A stretch of DNA of 64,000 nt, from assembly GCF_002250655.1 (NCBI RefSeq), contig NZ_NOZR01000023.1:1-64000 (forward strand), read 5' to 3'. Each line of letters begins with the position of its first letter. Positions within the stretch are counted from its first letter, which is position 1. The notes under the pieces were generated by a model. That model was not told the DNA's origin. It searched no databases and was given only the letters and a program-made list of their open reading frames with translations. Origin of the DNA: Mycolicibacterium sphagni (lineage in GTDB: Bacteria; Actinomycetota; Actinomycetes; Mycobacteriales; Mycobacteriaceae). Shown here one piece after another: positions 43,513 through 52,404 of the stretch. Position numbers and translations under genes: made by a program.

Positions 43513-43875
43513 ATGATCGTCACAGTGAGCGGCAAGGCACCCGCCGTGGTCTCACTGAGGGACCCCCAGACGTTCACAGAGTTTCACATCGTCGCGGTAG
43601 GAGACCGAAATGCCGAAGCATTGTCCGCAGCGTTGGAGTCTGCTGACGTGGGGTTTGCGTCTGGTCCCGACCAGGCCTATATCACTGCCGCCGCAGTGAT
43701 CAGGCTCGTAGGGCCGGCCTCAGAGACACCCGATTGGCAGCGTCAATTCGACCAGATGGTCGAGTACGCGACCACCAGGGGATGGTATGACACCGCTTCG
43801 GGTGCGATAGCGGCGCACGTCGAGTGGCGCGCGCGGGATTCGGAGCTTCCTAACGAATTCGAATCGCAGAACTAA
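43513..43875 (+). CDS. hypothetical protein (120 aa)
   Basis: A 120-residue soluble protein of unknown function starting 14 bases after the crotonase gene. It is mixed alpha/beta with a C-terminal segment rich in aromatic and charged residues (RGWYDTASGAIAAHVEWR). No enzymatic motif is recognised. Its tight linkage suggests a role in the same pathway, perhaps as a small accessory subunit, but this is only context. Confidence 0.65.
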   Translation: MIVTVSGKAPAVVSLRDPQTFTEFHIVAVGDRNAEALSAALESADVGFASGPDQAYITAAAVIRLVGPASETPDWQRQFDQMVEYATTRGWYDTASGAIAAHVEWRARDSELPNEFESQN

Positions 43876-44126
43876 AAAGAGGGTTCGCCAAGATGCGGTC
43901 GACCGGCGCAACAACGAATAGCCGATTGGTTAGTGATATGCCAGAGAGACCTACGGCCAGGCCAACTCACGTTATGTGCGCGACACCCCCCGGCGTTTCT
44001 TTGACGATGTTGTGAACGGTATTTGATTTGCACACCAATCGAATGGCCGGTCGATCGGTGGAGCTCTGGTCCATTCGTAACTGAGGTCAGCTCCACGGCC
44101 GACTGGATGAAGGTGAAGGTCCACCC

Positions 44127-44984
44127 ATGCGTATCGAGATCCCCTCAATTCTGCCTTGGCAACCCGGGACCTCCCTCGGTCCCCAGCAACCGCCCGTGGA
44201 AATGGTCATGCCGCACACCGCACAGGTGGTGTGCACTATTGCGGTGGCGGTTGTCTCAGTGCTCGCGGTGATCGCGGTTTCGCTGGCTTGGCGGCGCACG
44301 AGATCCTCGGTCTACCCGTTGATCATGCTGGGCGGCCTCGCCTGCGTATTCAACGAGCCGATTGTCGATCTGCTTGGGTTGTGCTGGCATCCACGGACGG
44401 GGCAATGGCGGTTATTCGAGACATTCGGTCGGCCGATCCCAGTTTGGGCGGCGCTGGGCTACATGCTCGTGTTCGGCATCATGAGTGCCGTTCTGTTCGG
44501 GCTGCTGAGCCGTGGCGCAGGCTATCGGCGGTTGTGGGCTGGAGTGGTCGTGTTCTGGTTGGTCGACCTCGCCGTCGAACTGCCCCTCTTGCGGCAGGGC
44601 ATTTACATCTACTACGGGGACCAACCGTTGCGTGTCGGTGGGTTTCCGCTCACGTGGCTGCTGATCAATGGTCTCGGTGGACTGCTCATCGCTGTCGGGA
44701 TCGCGCGACTACCTGGCCTGTTTGGGGGCCGTCGGCGGTGGTTGATCGTGCCGTTCATGCCGGCCATGCAACTGCTGGCCGCATCAATTGCGATCCCTGC
44801 GTTCTCGGTCCTCAACGCGGATGTCTCGAGCGGCTGGCGATGGGTCGGCGTGCTCGCCACTGCCGTGATCGGCGTAGCGCTGATAGACGGTCTGATCCGC
44901 TTCGCGGTCAGCGGCCGGGAACTGATTGCGGTGCCCGTCCGAGCCGCTCAGGCGCTCCAGCCGGAGGTCACCAGTGCGCGCTGA
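44127..44984 (+). CDS. AveC-like polytopic membrane protein
   Basis: A 285-residue integral membrane protein with about seven hydrophobic segments from residue 30 onward. The block NEPIVDLLGLCWHPRTGQW...FGRPIPVW is typical of the spirocyclase AveC-like family of actinobacteria; AveC itself acts in avermectin spiroketal formation and dehydration. Many mycobacterial homologues have no assigned reaction. Its last 11 bases overlap the start of a P450 gene, which is followed by an overlapping monooxygenase, so the three probably act together on a lipophilic substrate at the membrane. Confidence 0.7.
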   Translation: MRIEIPSILPWQPGTSLGPQQPPVEMVMPHTAQVVCTIAVAVVSVLAVIAVSLAWRRTRSSVYPLIMLGGLACVFNEPIVDLLGLCWHPRTGQWRLFETFGRPIPVWAALGYMLVFGIMSAVLFGLLSRGAGYRRLWAGVVVFWLVDLAVELPLLRQGIYIYYGDQPLRVGGFPLTWLLINGLGGLLIAVGIARLPGLFGGRRRWLIVPFMPAMQLLAASIAIPAFSVLNADVSSGWRWVGVLATAVIGVALIDGLIRFAVSGRELIAVPVRAAQALQPEVTSAR

Positions 44985-46143
44985 CGTCGAATTCGACCAT
45001 TATCTGCTCAGTGCGGCAGCCGATCCGCATCCTGAAGTAGCCCGGCTGCGTGAACAGTGCCCCGTCGCCCACACCGACGCTCACGACGGTTATTGGGTGC
45101 TGTCGACGTATGACAACGTGTGGGCGGCGGCGCTAGACACCGCAACGTTCTCTTCGTCGTCCGGCGCCTCGATTCCCCCGTCGGGGCTTGGGATTCCATT
45201 GATTCCCCTCGAGGTCGATCCGCCGCGACACACCGGCTACCGCCGGGTGTTGGGTCGCTACCTGCTCTCGAAGGCCCTGGCCAGATTTGAGGAACCGATC
45301 CGGGCGCACGTCCGTGGCGCGATCGACACATTTGCCCCGAAGGGCAGCTGCGACATCTCGACCGAACTGCTGTTCCCGATGGCGACCTACGCACTAGGCC
45401 TGGTGTTCGGTCTGCCAGCCGAGCGCGGTCCAGAACTTGAGCAAATCGCGACCAGTTTGATCCGGCTCGGCGATACCAGCGCGGCGATGCGCCTCTACAC
45501 GGTCTTCGCCGAGGTCATCGCTGACCGTAAGGCCAATCCGGCCGACGACCTGCCCAGCGGGTTGGTGTCATCGACGGTTGGAGGCGTCGCGCTGACCGAC
45601 GAAGAGATCGTGCTGTGCTGTTTCACGATTTTCGGCGCGGGCCTGGAGACAGTAGCCAGTGCCGGGGCGCACATGCTGGCAATCCTGGCTGAGCACCCCG
45701 CCGACCGCGAGGTCCTGTGCGCCGAGCCGACGCGCATCCCGCAGGCCGTCGAGGAGCTGCTTCGGCTGGTCAGCCCCCTGCCGGCGATGTCACGAACAGC
45801 CACCAAGGACGTTGTCGTAGGTGATCACCAGATCAGCGCCGGCGAACGCGTCTTACTAATGTGGATCGCCGCCAACCGCGACCCCGAAGTCTTCGCGGAC
45901 CCGGGTCGACTCAACTTCGACCGGGACAAGGCCAGCGTCGCGTTTGGCGTTGGACCCCACCGATGCATCGGTGCGCATCTGGCACGCCTCGAGCTACGCA
46001 TCATGCTCGAGGAGCTACTAAACACAATGCCCGATTACCGAATTACCGATCCCGACCAAGTGGTGCGGTTCGCCGGAGCTGCCCGCGGGGTGGCGTCCAT
46101 GCCGATTTCTTTCACTGCGTCCTCACCGTCGAGGGGGAGATGA
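44974..46143 (+). CDS. cytochrome P450
   Basis: A 389-residue cytochrome P450 with an intact haem site FGVGPHRCIGAHLA (Cys thiolate ligand) and the ExxR motif in EELLR. The I-helix has FGAGLETVAS, with Glu in the usual acid position next to the oxygen-activating Thr. It should hydroxylate a hydrophobic substrate. The GTG at 44974 follows CCGGAGG and lies inside the 3' end of the AveC-like gene. Its stop overlaps the following monooxygenase start. No ferredoxin gene is adjacent, so electrons must come from elsewhere. Confidence 0.92.
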   Translation: MRADVEFDHYLLSAAADPHPEVARLREQCPVAHTDAHDGYWVLSTYDNVWAAALDTATFSSSSGASIPPSGLGIPLIPLEVDPPRHTGYRRVLGRYLLSKALARFEEPIRAHVRGAIDTFAPKGSCDISTELLFPMATYALGLVFGLPAERGPELEQIATSLIRLGDTSAAMRLYTVFAEVIADRKANPADDLPSGLVSSTVGGVALTDEEIVLCCFTIFGAGLETVASAGAHMLAILAEHPADREVLCAEPTRIPQAVEELLRLVSPLPAMSRTATKDVVVGDHQISAGERVLLMWIAANRDPEVFADPGRLNFDRDKASVAFGVGPHRCIGAHLARLELRIMLEELLNTMPDYRITDPDQVVRFAGAARGVASMPISFTASSPSRGR

Positions 46144-47156
46144 GAGTTTATGCCGGGATGGACCCCGCGTTGCCGCTGCGGGAAGTGGCCACCTACACGC
46201 GGCGGGTTGAGGCACTCGGATTCGACGGCATCCGCATTCCGGAATCCATCCATGACGCGTTGATGGTGGCCACGTTGGTGGTCGAACATAGCGTGAAACT
46301 GCAAGTAGGAACCGGGGTGATGTTGGCGTTTCCCCGCAGCCCGATGGTCGTGGCTCTAGCCGCGTGGGATCTGCAAGCTCTCTCGGGAGGGCGGTTCGTA
46401 TTGGGGCTAGGGTCCCAGGTGCGCGGCAACATGATCGGTCGATTCAGCGGATCCTGGGCCCCACCGGTGCCGCGCATGCGGGACTACATCGCGTCGCTGC
46501 GCGCCATCTGGGCGGCCTTCCAAAGTGGATCACCGCTCACACACCGCAGCGAGCACTACACATTCACCCGACTCCAACCGCTCTTCAATCCGGGACCGAT
46601 CGAATTTCCACACATCCCCATCGCCCTGGGCGCGGTGAACCCAGGGATGTGCCGGCTGGCTGGCGGATCCGTTGAGGAACTCATCACCCATCCGACGAAC
46701 TCCAGTAGGGACTACCTGCAAAAGGTCGTGTTGCCAAGCTTGCGGGAGGGCAGCGCCGACGCCGTGGCCGCCTCGGTGTCGCTTACCGCGATGGTGCCAT
46801 TGATAACCGCGTCCAGTCTGCAGCAACTCGACCTGGAACGGGGCCGGCAGCGGCGGCTATTTGCCCAGCTGTTTTCCACTCCGAATTACGGGTTCACGCT
46901 GAAGGCACTCGGATGGCAAGAAGTCGGTGAGCGGCTGCACCAGCTCAGCAAGCGGGGTTGCTGGGCGGAAATGGAGGCACTGATCACCGACGAGATGCTG
47001 GATGCGATCGCACCTGCCGCCCTGCACGACGAGATCGCAGATGCCCTGCTGCACCGCTACGTCAATACGGCCGATGCTCTTCTGTTGATGCCGCCTGACA
47101 CACCGATTCATGATGATGCGCTGCGCGCCGTAATCGCAGCGCTGCGCGCAGGCTGA
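46140..47156 (+). CDS. LLM-class, probably F420-dependent oxidoreductase
   Basis: A 338-residue luciferase-like oxidoreductase. The N-terminus MRVYAGMDPALPL, the segment GFDGIRIPESIHDALM, and LSGGRFVLGLGSQVRGNMIGRF resemble the mycobacterial F420-dependent group defined by MSMEG_2256 (TIGR03617). It may oxidise or reduce a cyclic intermediate. The ATG overlaps the P450 stop (ATGA) and has a GAGGGGGAG ribosome-binding site. It is the last gene of the AveC-like/P450 operon. Confidence 0.83.
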   Translation: MRVYAGMDPALPLREVATYTRRVEALGFDGIRIPESIHDALMVATLVVEHSVKLQVGTGVMLAFPRSPMVVALAAWDLQALSGGRFVLGLGSQVRGNMIGRFSGSWAPPVPRMRDYIASLRAIWAAFQSGSPLTHRSEHYTFTRLQPLFNPGPIEFPHIPIALGAVNPGMCRLAGGSVEELITHPTNSSRDYLQKVVLPSLREGSADAVAASVSLTAMVPLITASSLQQLDLERGRQRRLFAQLFSTPNYGFTLKALGWQEVGERLHQLSKRGCWAEMEALITDEMLDAIAPAALHDEIADALLHRYVNTADALLLMPPDTPIHDDALRAVIAALRAG

Positions 47157-47159
47157 CTT

Positions 47160-47545
47160 CTCGGCATCCGGGGTCACGGCGGCACGGTCGAGGTGCCAAC
47201 CAGCCACGTCGGGTAATAGCCGGAGTTCGTCGGCGGCGTTTCGAGGAACCGCATAGCCCGGCTCGGCGAGGATCTGCGCCTGGCTATCTCGAACGGTCTC
47301 GATTGTCGGTTCGCGCAGGACGGCGCCTGGTCCAATCGCGGTGAAGGCGCGGGCGACGGGGCCGCCGAACGCGCTGAGGATTTCCCCGTTCAATGCGCAG
47401 GTCTCATGAATGAGCCACACCGCCACCGGGGCGACCAGCGCGGGGTCCAAGCGATCGGCATAGGGGCCGAGTAGCGACTCTGTCGTCGCTGTGCGGGCCA
47501 CTGGCGCTAACACATTGGCGGTGATTCCTTGCCGGCCTCGCTCGG
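47160..47545 (-). pseudogene. C-terminal fragment of a short-chain dehydrogenase
   Basis: Minus-strand sequence reading GITANVLAPVARTATTES, then LVAPVAVWLIHETCALNGE and a Gly-rich segment, is the C-terminal third of an SDR of the multifunctional-hydratase/dehydrogenase kind (NAIAPVARTRM, LVAPLVAWLVH). The Rossmann part and active-site YxxxK are absent: a stop codon in the same frame lies at about 47,546, just upstream. The open frame runs on to 46,857 antisense to the monooxygenase gene, which has no meaning. Confidence 0.65.
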
Positions 47546-47822
47546 ATCACGGGCGCTCTCCGCACCAGAAGACGTCACCAGATCCACGCGGAGTTTCTGG
47601 ACTGCGAGCCCTCGACGTCGGCTACTGCAGTGTGACGATCGAACTCTGAAGGGTGCGCGAGTTCGGGGCGTCGACGAGCCAGCCGAGTCTCGCCGGGGTG
47701 ACCGCGTTCGTTGAGGAAGTGACCCTAGGTTTGGTCGGGGGAGTGGGCCATCGAGGAACGCATGCTGACCCGGCTGGTGAGCGCGACGCGGCGATGGTAT
47801 CCGTACACTCTTTCATAATTTA

Positions 47823-47862
47823 CAACTTACAAGAACAGATAATTGTAAAATTCTGTGAGTTG
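47823..47862. promoter_or_regulatory. imperfect inverted repeat upstream of TetR gene
   Basis: CAACTTACAAGAA (47,823-47,835) and TTCTGTGAGTTG (47,851-47,862) form an inverted repeat with one bulge and one mismatch around an A/T-rich spacer that itself contains part of AATTTACAA/TTGTAAAATT. It lies 42 bases before the TetR gene at 47904 and is a plausible site for that repressor. Confidence 0.45.
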
Positions 47863-47903
47863 CAGGCCGTGGTCGGGCCTCGCCATGATCGACAGGAGAC
47901 AAT

Positions 47904-48521
47904 ATGGCTCGCCGACGGGGCGGCACTGGGCTCAGTCTCGTCGCCGACGAGGCGCGGCAGCAGATTCTAGGCGCGGCTGAGCAGGTCATTCTGAGGTACG
48001 GCGTCGACAAGACCACGATGGACGATATCGGCAGGGCAGTTGGCGTATCTCGACCGACGGTCTACCGGTACTTCGGCGACCGCGACGCGTTGTTGGGTGC
48101 CCTCATCGAGCGACGGGCGCGGATGCTGTTCGAACGCGCCCGCATTTTCATCGCCAGTCACGACACATTTGCCGAGCAGCTTGTCGAGGGCTTGATCTAT
48201 CTGGTCGACCACGGACGCCGGGATCCGATCGTCCGCATCCTGGTCAGCCCTGAACATGTGGAACTGGCCGGAGGGGTCGGCTTGGCGGCTGCGCTGACCG
48301 GCGAGATGTGGGCGCCGATCCTTCAGGCGGCAGCCGAACGCGGCGAGATTCGCGATGATCTCGCGATGACCGATATCACGGAATGGTTGGCCTTGGTTCA
48401 GCTCATCCTCGTCGGCCGTCTCGATTTTTCACGGGTCGACGACCCAGGCCACCGCACTCTGTTGCGTTCGTTCGTGCTGCCGGCGTTCCTGCCTGCCGGA
48501 GTCAGCGCACCCGCGGTGTAA
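47904..48521 (+). CDS. TetR-family transcriptional regulator
   Basis: A 205-residue repressor. The helix-turn-helix lies at about residues 20-65, with MDDIGRAVGVSRPTVYRYFGDRDALLGALIE, and the remainder is the helical ligand-binding domain. The ATG is preceded by CAGGAGACAAT. An imperfect inverted repeat lies just upstream. No intact catabolic gene is immediately adjacent; the SDR remnant on the other side may have been its old target. Confidence 0.88.
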   Translation: MARRRGGTGLSLVADEARQQILGAAEQVILRYGVDKTTMDDIGRAVGVSRPTVYRYFGDRDALLGALIERRARMLFERARIFIASHDTFAEQLVEGLIYLVDHGRRDPIVRILVSPEHVELAGGVGLAAALTGEMWAPILQAAAERGEIRDDLAMTDITEWLALVQLILVGRLDFSRVDDPGHRTLLRSFVLPAFLPAGVSAPAV

Positions 48522-49281
48522 GGGCGAGGCGGCTAAATCTTCCATTATCGAGGCGATTCGAATCGTGATAGAGGTCATCTACGACCACCCGACGATGCTG
48601 CCGTGATCGACGGGACCGGATCCCGATTCTGATCGATTCGGATTGGCCCGGTCCTGAAGAACATCGCGATGGTGACTGGGCTCGCGATGACCAATGCGAA
48701 GGCTCGACGTCAATTCGACTGCCGTATGCCTATCTGTGTTCGCCCCAACCTCGGCGTGGTTTGCGTGGGTCGGGTCGTTGACGCCATTCGTGCTCGAGGT
48801 GGTGTCCTGGATCAGGCAATTGCCGTCGGTCGTCGCGAATACCGGCCGAACGGGCGACACGGGACTCGGCCGGCCCTGGTCAGCTCCGGAGCTGCCGCGA
48901 TTGTGTTCTCTGGGAGTGCCTCAAGCCGACGTGGGGTGACCCTTGTATCTGGGCATCAGGTTGTTAGCGCTGCCCGTGGCGACGACAGTGTTAATCTTTG
49001 CGGCGCCGATCGGGGCCCAGCACACCTGGTGTTTGGGTGCTTGGTTACGGTGTGGTTCCATGGTGGGCCCGTGGCAACCTTCTGCGTACTGTTCTTCGGT
49101 ATCTGGCGGGCGTCACGGCCTGCGGCATGTGTGTATTGGTGCTGGTCCTAGTGTGTGACGTTGCGCAACGGCACCCCGTCCCTGGGTCCATCCGGGATTT
49201 AGGGGCGCCCGGCCTCTAAAATCGACGTAATGACCGTACCGGGCGCTGGACCGGCACATTCTCCCGTCCAATGAGGTGCTG
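48522..49281. other. gene-free interval
   Basis: About 760 bases between two TetR genes. Several open frames exist, some with hydrophobic stretches (for example near 49,080-49,160), but their frames change and no family is recognisable. It probably contains one or more heavily decayed genes and the promoter of the next regulator. Confidence 0.4.
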
Positions 49282-49908
49282 ATGTCAACCGATGCGAATG
49301 ACGGTCGTGCTTCTCGGTCCAGGGGGCGTCCGAGACTGGAGATCGATCGGGACGCGGTCGCTAACGCGGTGGCCGAGCTGTTCGCCGAAGGTGGCATCGA
49401 CGCGGTGTCGATCGCCGAGACCGCCGAGAAGCTGGCTGTCTCGCGGGCCACGCTCTACCGCGCCGTGCCCACCAAAGAAGAGCTGCTAGGAATTCTGTTC
49501 GAACGCAGCACGCGCGAACTCACCGAGCGCACCGATGCCGTGCTGGCCGCCTCTTCGGAACCCAGCGATCAGCTTGTCGAATTGATCAAGTTGCAGGCCG
49601 AAGCAGCGATTCGGATGCGCAGCTATATGCCGGTGTTCTTCGGTGGTGGCGGCCTGCCGTCCGACGTCTTCATGCGGTGGCGAAACTGGAGCCGGCAGTT
49701 TGAAAAGCGGTGGTCGGTGGTCGTAATGGCTTGTATGGACGCGGGCGTTCTCGACAAGACCGACCCCGTGGTGGCCACCCGGCTGATCCTCGGCATGATC
49801 ATCTGGGTGTCCCGCTGGTACCGGCCGAGTGAGAAGATCACGGGCGAGGAGATTGCCGATTCTGCCATCACCTTGTTGCGGCTGCGACTGCCCGAGGTCG
49901 AGGCCTGA
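49282..49908 (+). CDS. TetR-family transcriptional regulator (paralogue A)
   Basis: A 208-residue regulator: a short basic N-terminus (SRGRPRLEIDRDAVANAVAE), the helix-turn-helix with AEKLAVSRATLYRAVPTKEELLGILFER, and a ligand domain with RMRSYMPVFFGGGGLPSDVF. It is a close paralogue of the regulator at 58113-58736, which shares most of these blocks. ATG 49282 follows TGAGG by five bases; GTG 49276 is an in-frame alternative. Confidence 0.88.
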   Translation: MSTDANDGRASRSRGRPRLEIDRDAVANAVAELFAEGGIDAVSIAETAEKLAVSRATLYRAVPTKEELLGILFERSTRELTERTDAVLAASSEPSDQLVELIKLQAEAAIRMRSYMPVFFGGGGLPSDVFMRWRNWSRQFEKRWSVVVMACMDAGVLDKTDPVVATRLILGMIIWVSRWYRPSEKITGEEIADSAITLLRLRLPEVEA

Positions 49909-50115
49909 CACCCCGCTCACCAGTCTCCCCGCAGCATGACCGCCTAAAACCGACACCTGGTCTCACTGAGTTAATTCCGGCGCTCTTGATCGATTATCGC
50001 ACGGCAAGGGATCTCGTCGGAGGATTGCGCGCCGTCCACCCCGCAGAAATATTGAGATCAGCGGGTGCAAAAATGTGGCGACCGGGTCGGGGTCGCGACG
50101 TCGTGAAGGTTGGGG

Positions 50116-50454
50116 TCATGCACACGTCTTATCCGGCGCCCTCGGCAGCGCCTCGGAAATTGGTCCATGCGATCCGCGAAGCTTTGGCAGACGGCAACAT
50201 CCCCACGCTGCTGATGGTGCTGCGCCACCTGACCGGCAATCCAAAATGACTGCTGAGCCGTATCGGCCGCGGCGCCGCAAACCGCTGACTCCGGCCATGA
50301 CGGCCTCTTCGACCGCGGTGCGTAGATGTTCGCCGGGGTCGGCGTTTAGCACGGTGACCACCTCGTCGTCATCGCCGATGTCGAAGACCTCAGGCGCGGC
50401 GACCATGCACTCACCGTGAAGTTCGCAACGGTCGGTGTGAACGAAGACCCGCAT
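50116..50454 (-). pseudogene. truncated 3Fe-4S ferredoxin of P450 type
   Basis: The first 54 residues are a normal P450-associated small ferredoxin: MRVFVHTDRC, C10 and C16 (CELHGEC), APEVFDIGDDDEVV, and HLRTAVEEAVMA. At residue 55, where the third ligand and CPVAAI motif should be, it switches to GVSGLRRR and an unrelated arginine/glycine-rich tail read antisense to a monooxygenase remnant. With one cluster ligand lost it should not hold the cluster. The junction is at about 50,290. It lies six bases downstream of a P450 that also lost its cysteine. Confidence 0.75.
50118..50260 (+). pseudogene. N-terminal fragment of a flavin-containing (Baeyer-Villiger type) monooxygenase
   Basis: An open frame starts at ATG 50118 and contains IREALADGNIPTLLMVLRHL, the N-terminal helical leader typical of actinobacterial flavin monooxygenases, then TGNPK and a stop. 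In the next frame TAEPYRP follows, which resembles the usual continuation. The FAD-binding domain and all of the rest are missing; the sequence runs into the ferredoxin gene on the other strand. Confidence 0.55.
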
Positions 50455-50460
50455 GGGACG

Positions 50461-51702
50461 TTACGCTCCAGTGATCGTCACCGGAAGCTGATACACGCCG
50501 CGGGAATACGCGTCCCGGACGTAGACGATGTCGCCAGCTGGCTCGATGGTCTTGGTCCGCCGCAGCAGCTCTTCGAGAAGTATCTTCATCTCCAGCGACG
50601 CGACGTGCTTACCGACAAACTGGTGCCGACCGTGGCCGAAGCTAACGTGAGGGTTCTTTTCCCGCGACAAGTCGAAGGTGTTCGGGTCGGTGAACGCGCG
50701 CTCGTCGAAGTTACCCGCGGCAAAATGCATCAGCACCTTGTCGTTCTCCTTGATTTCTTTACCGTGCAACTCGTGGTCGGTGGTCGCCGTACGGACCAGA
50801 TGGGTGAACGGGGAGGCGATCCGGACGATCTCCTGGATCGCGGAATCGGGTATGTCGTCGGCACGGGCCCGCAACCATGCCATCTGCTCGGGGTTGCGCA
50901 TCAGCTCGTGCATGCCGTGCGACAGCGCCGTGCGAGTGCTTTCGGCGGCGCCGCCGGCCAGCAACGCAACGTTGCCCCTCAGCTCGTCGTCGGAGGTCAC
51001 GTCGGCACCGGTCAGGACCAGCTGGGTGATCACGTCGTCATCGGGCTCGCGGCGCTCGAGATCGCCGAACTCGTCGGCGTAGTTGAACAGGTTCACGATC
51101 GACAGGACCACCTCGTCGAAAGACGCGGTGATCCTGGTGTCGAACGGTGCGGCGAACTTGTCGACCCACTCGAAGAATTTCGCCCGATCGCCGGCCGGCA
51201 CACCGAGGACGTCGCCGACCGCCTCCATCGGCATGGCGTTGCCGATATCGTCGACGAAGTTAAAGGTGCCCTTCTCCAGCGCCTCGTCGACGATGTTGAC
51301 CGCGTACCCGCGGAACTTCTCCTCGAGACAGCGGACAAATCCCGGCGTGAACGCCTTGCTCATCACCGCGCGCTCTTCGCGATGCTTGTCGCCGTCCATC
51401 GTGAGCGTGGCCGACTTGCCGCCCGCTTCGGCGTCCAGCGGCGTCACTCGCCACATGTTCACCCCCCCGCGGACGGTGGTGTACAGCTCGGCGTTGCGGT
51501 CGACGGCCCAGATGTCGGCGTTGCGGCTCACGACCCAGGCCCGGTCGATGAGCATCGGGTCGTCAAAGTCCTGCAGGAAGCACGGTTCGTTGTCGCGTAA
51601 CCAGGCGTACTGATCGAGCGGCAGCCCGAAGGTGGTCGGGTCGCCGTTCGCATACGTCTCGGCGTCGAGTACCCGGATGTCGGGCTGCTGTGTGACCGTC
51701 AT
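50461..51702 (-). CDS. cytochrome P450 homologue lacking the haem-ligand cysteine
   Basis: A 413-residue protein with full P450 architecture: the C-helix DGDKHREER, an I-helix with GGAAESTRT, ExxR in EIVRIASPF and a haem loop FGHGRHQFVGKHVA. The invariant cysteine is Phe362 (codon TTT, bases 50,617-50,619); a single base change from TGT would cause this. Without the thiolate it cannot be a normal monooxygenase; it is either inactive or has another role, like the Cys-less P450 homologues that act as glycosyltransferase partners. The rest of the frame is open and the ATG has a good GAGGAG-type ribosome-binding site. The adjacent ferredoxin is truncated, which favours decay. Confidence 0.85.
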   Translation of the reverse strand: MTVTQQPDIRVLDAETYANGDPTTFGLPLDQYAWLRDNEPCFLQDFDDPMLIDRAWVVSRNADIWAVDRNAELYTTVRGGVNMWRVTPLDAEAGGKSATLTMDGDKHREERAVMSKAFTPGFVRCLEEKFRGYAVNIVDEALEKGTFNFVDDIGNAMPMEAVGDVLGVPAGDRAKFFEWVDKFAAPFDTRITASFDEVVLSIVNLFNYADEFGDLERREPDDDVITQLVLTGADVTSDDELRGNVALLAGGAAESTRTALSHGMHELMRNPEQMAWLRARADDIPDSAIQEIVRIASPFTHLVRTATTDHELHGKEIKENDKVLMHFAAGNFDERAFTDPNTFDLSREKNPHVSFGHGRHQFVGKHVASLEMKILLEELLRRTKTIEPAGDIVYVRDAYSRGVYQLPVTITGA

Positions 51703-51849
51703 TTCCTGCTCCTCACCGAAGGTGACGCTGACCCGGGTGCATTCCCCAAAACGGAGGTGGCTGGTAGCGCCCTAGACAATATGAGGCAATCAATCTCAAT
51801 TATTAAAGGACGCTCTTTCCAGAGTCAAGCATGACGGCCTCGCAAGAGG

Positions 51850-52200
51850 CGCTTTCACCGACTCGAAGGCAGAAGCCCGAATGTCGAGGAGACGACGTCG
51901 CGCTGGATCTCGTTGGTGCCGGCATAGATCGTCGGCGCGATGCTGATTCGCAGGTGGTGTTCCATGCCGAATTCGGAGGAGTAGCCGGAGGATCGCGTCC
52001 TTGTTCGGAAAATGCCGGTAGATCGCCGAGACGCCGGTGCGCCGACCGCCTTGGTGGTCAATCGGGGCAGAAGGCACCGGTCACACCGGATCCTGGCCGA
52101 TGATGGCCTTCATGATTTCGGTGTACCCGCCTGCGCGGCTTCGCCTGACTGGTCGCCAGCCATGAGCGGCTGGTCGCGATCTGGATGCGTGAACAGCGTT
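51850..52200 (-). pseudogene. fused fragments: two acyl-CoA dehydrogenase ends and a TetR helix-turn-helix
   Basis: Three short remnants lie on the minus strand. At about 51,855-51,965 is the end of an acyl-CoA dehydrogenase (SIAPTIYAGTNEIQRDVVSS). At about 51,968-52,045, in another frame, is a TetR recognition region (RRTGVSAIYRHFPNKDAIL). At about 52,085-52,150 is what looks like the end of a second dehydrogenase (AGGYTEIMKAIIGQDPV and a stop). None has a start, and each lacks the rest of its gene. Confidence 0.6.
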
Positions 52201-52404
52201 CGCTGGCAAAGCAATACCGCGACCAGCGCGACCGCAGGCACAAGCGAGTGATCGAACGCTGCGTGAGCTGCCCGCAGCGCTGTCATCCCGGTGCGTCGAC
52301 AGATGAACTCGTCACCGAGGCTTTTCGGCCGCTGGGCGCGCGCGGCTCCTCACGCGCGGGAACTGCTCGTGGAGCTAGGCCTATGGGGTGCTGGAGACGC
52401 TGGG

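Noticed and set aside
43915..44060. Further copies of the cluster palindrome upstream of the AveC-like gene
   Set aside because: Only half-sites (CGATTGGTT, ACCAATCGAATGG) are present and neither is a convincing inverted repeat, so they are not listed as operators.
47160..47513. Possible intact gene opposite the end of the monooxygenase (frame to 46857)
   Set aside because: Only the first 110 or so residues resemble an SDR C-terminus; the rest is antisense to the monooxygenase, so it is a remnant, not a gene.
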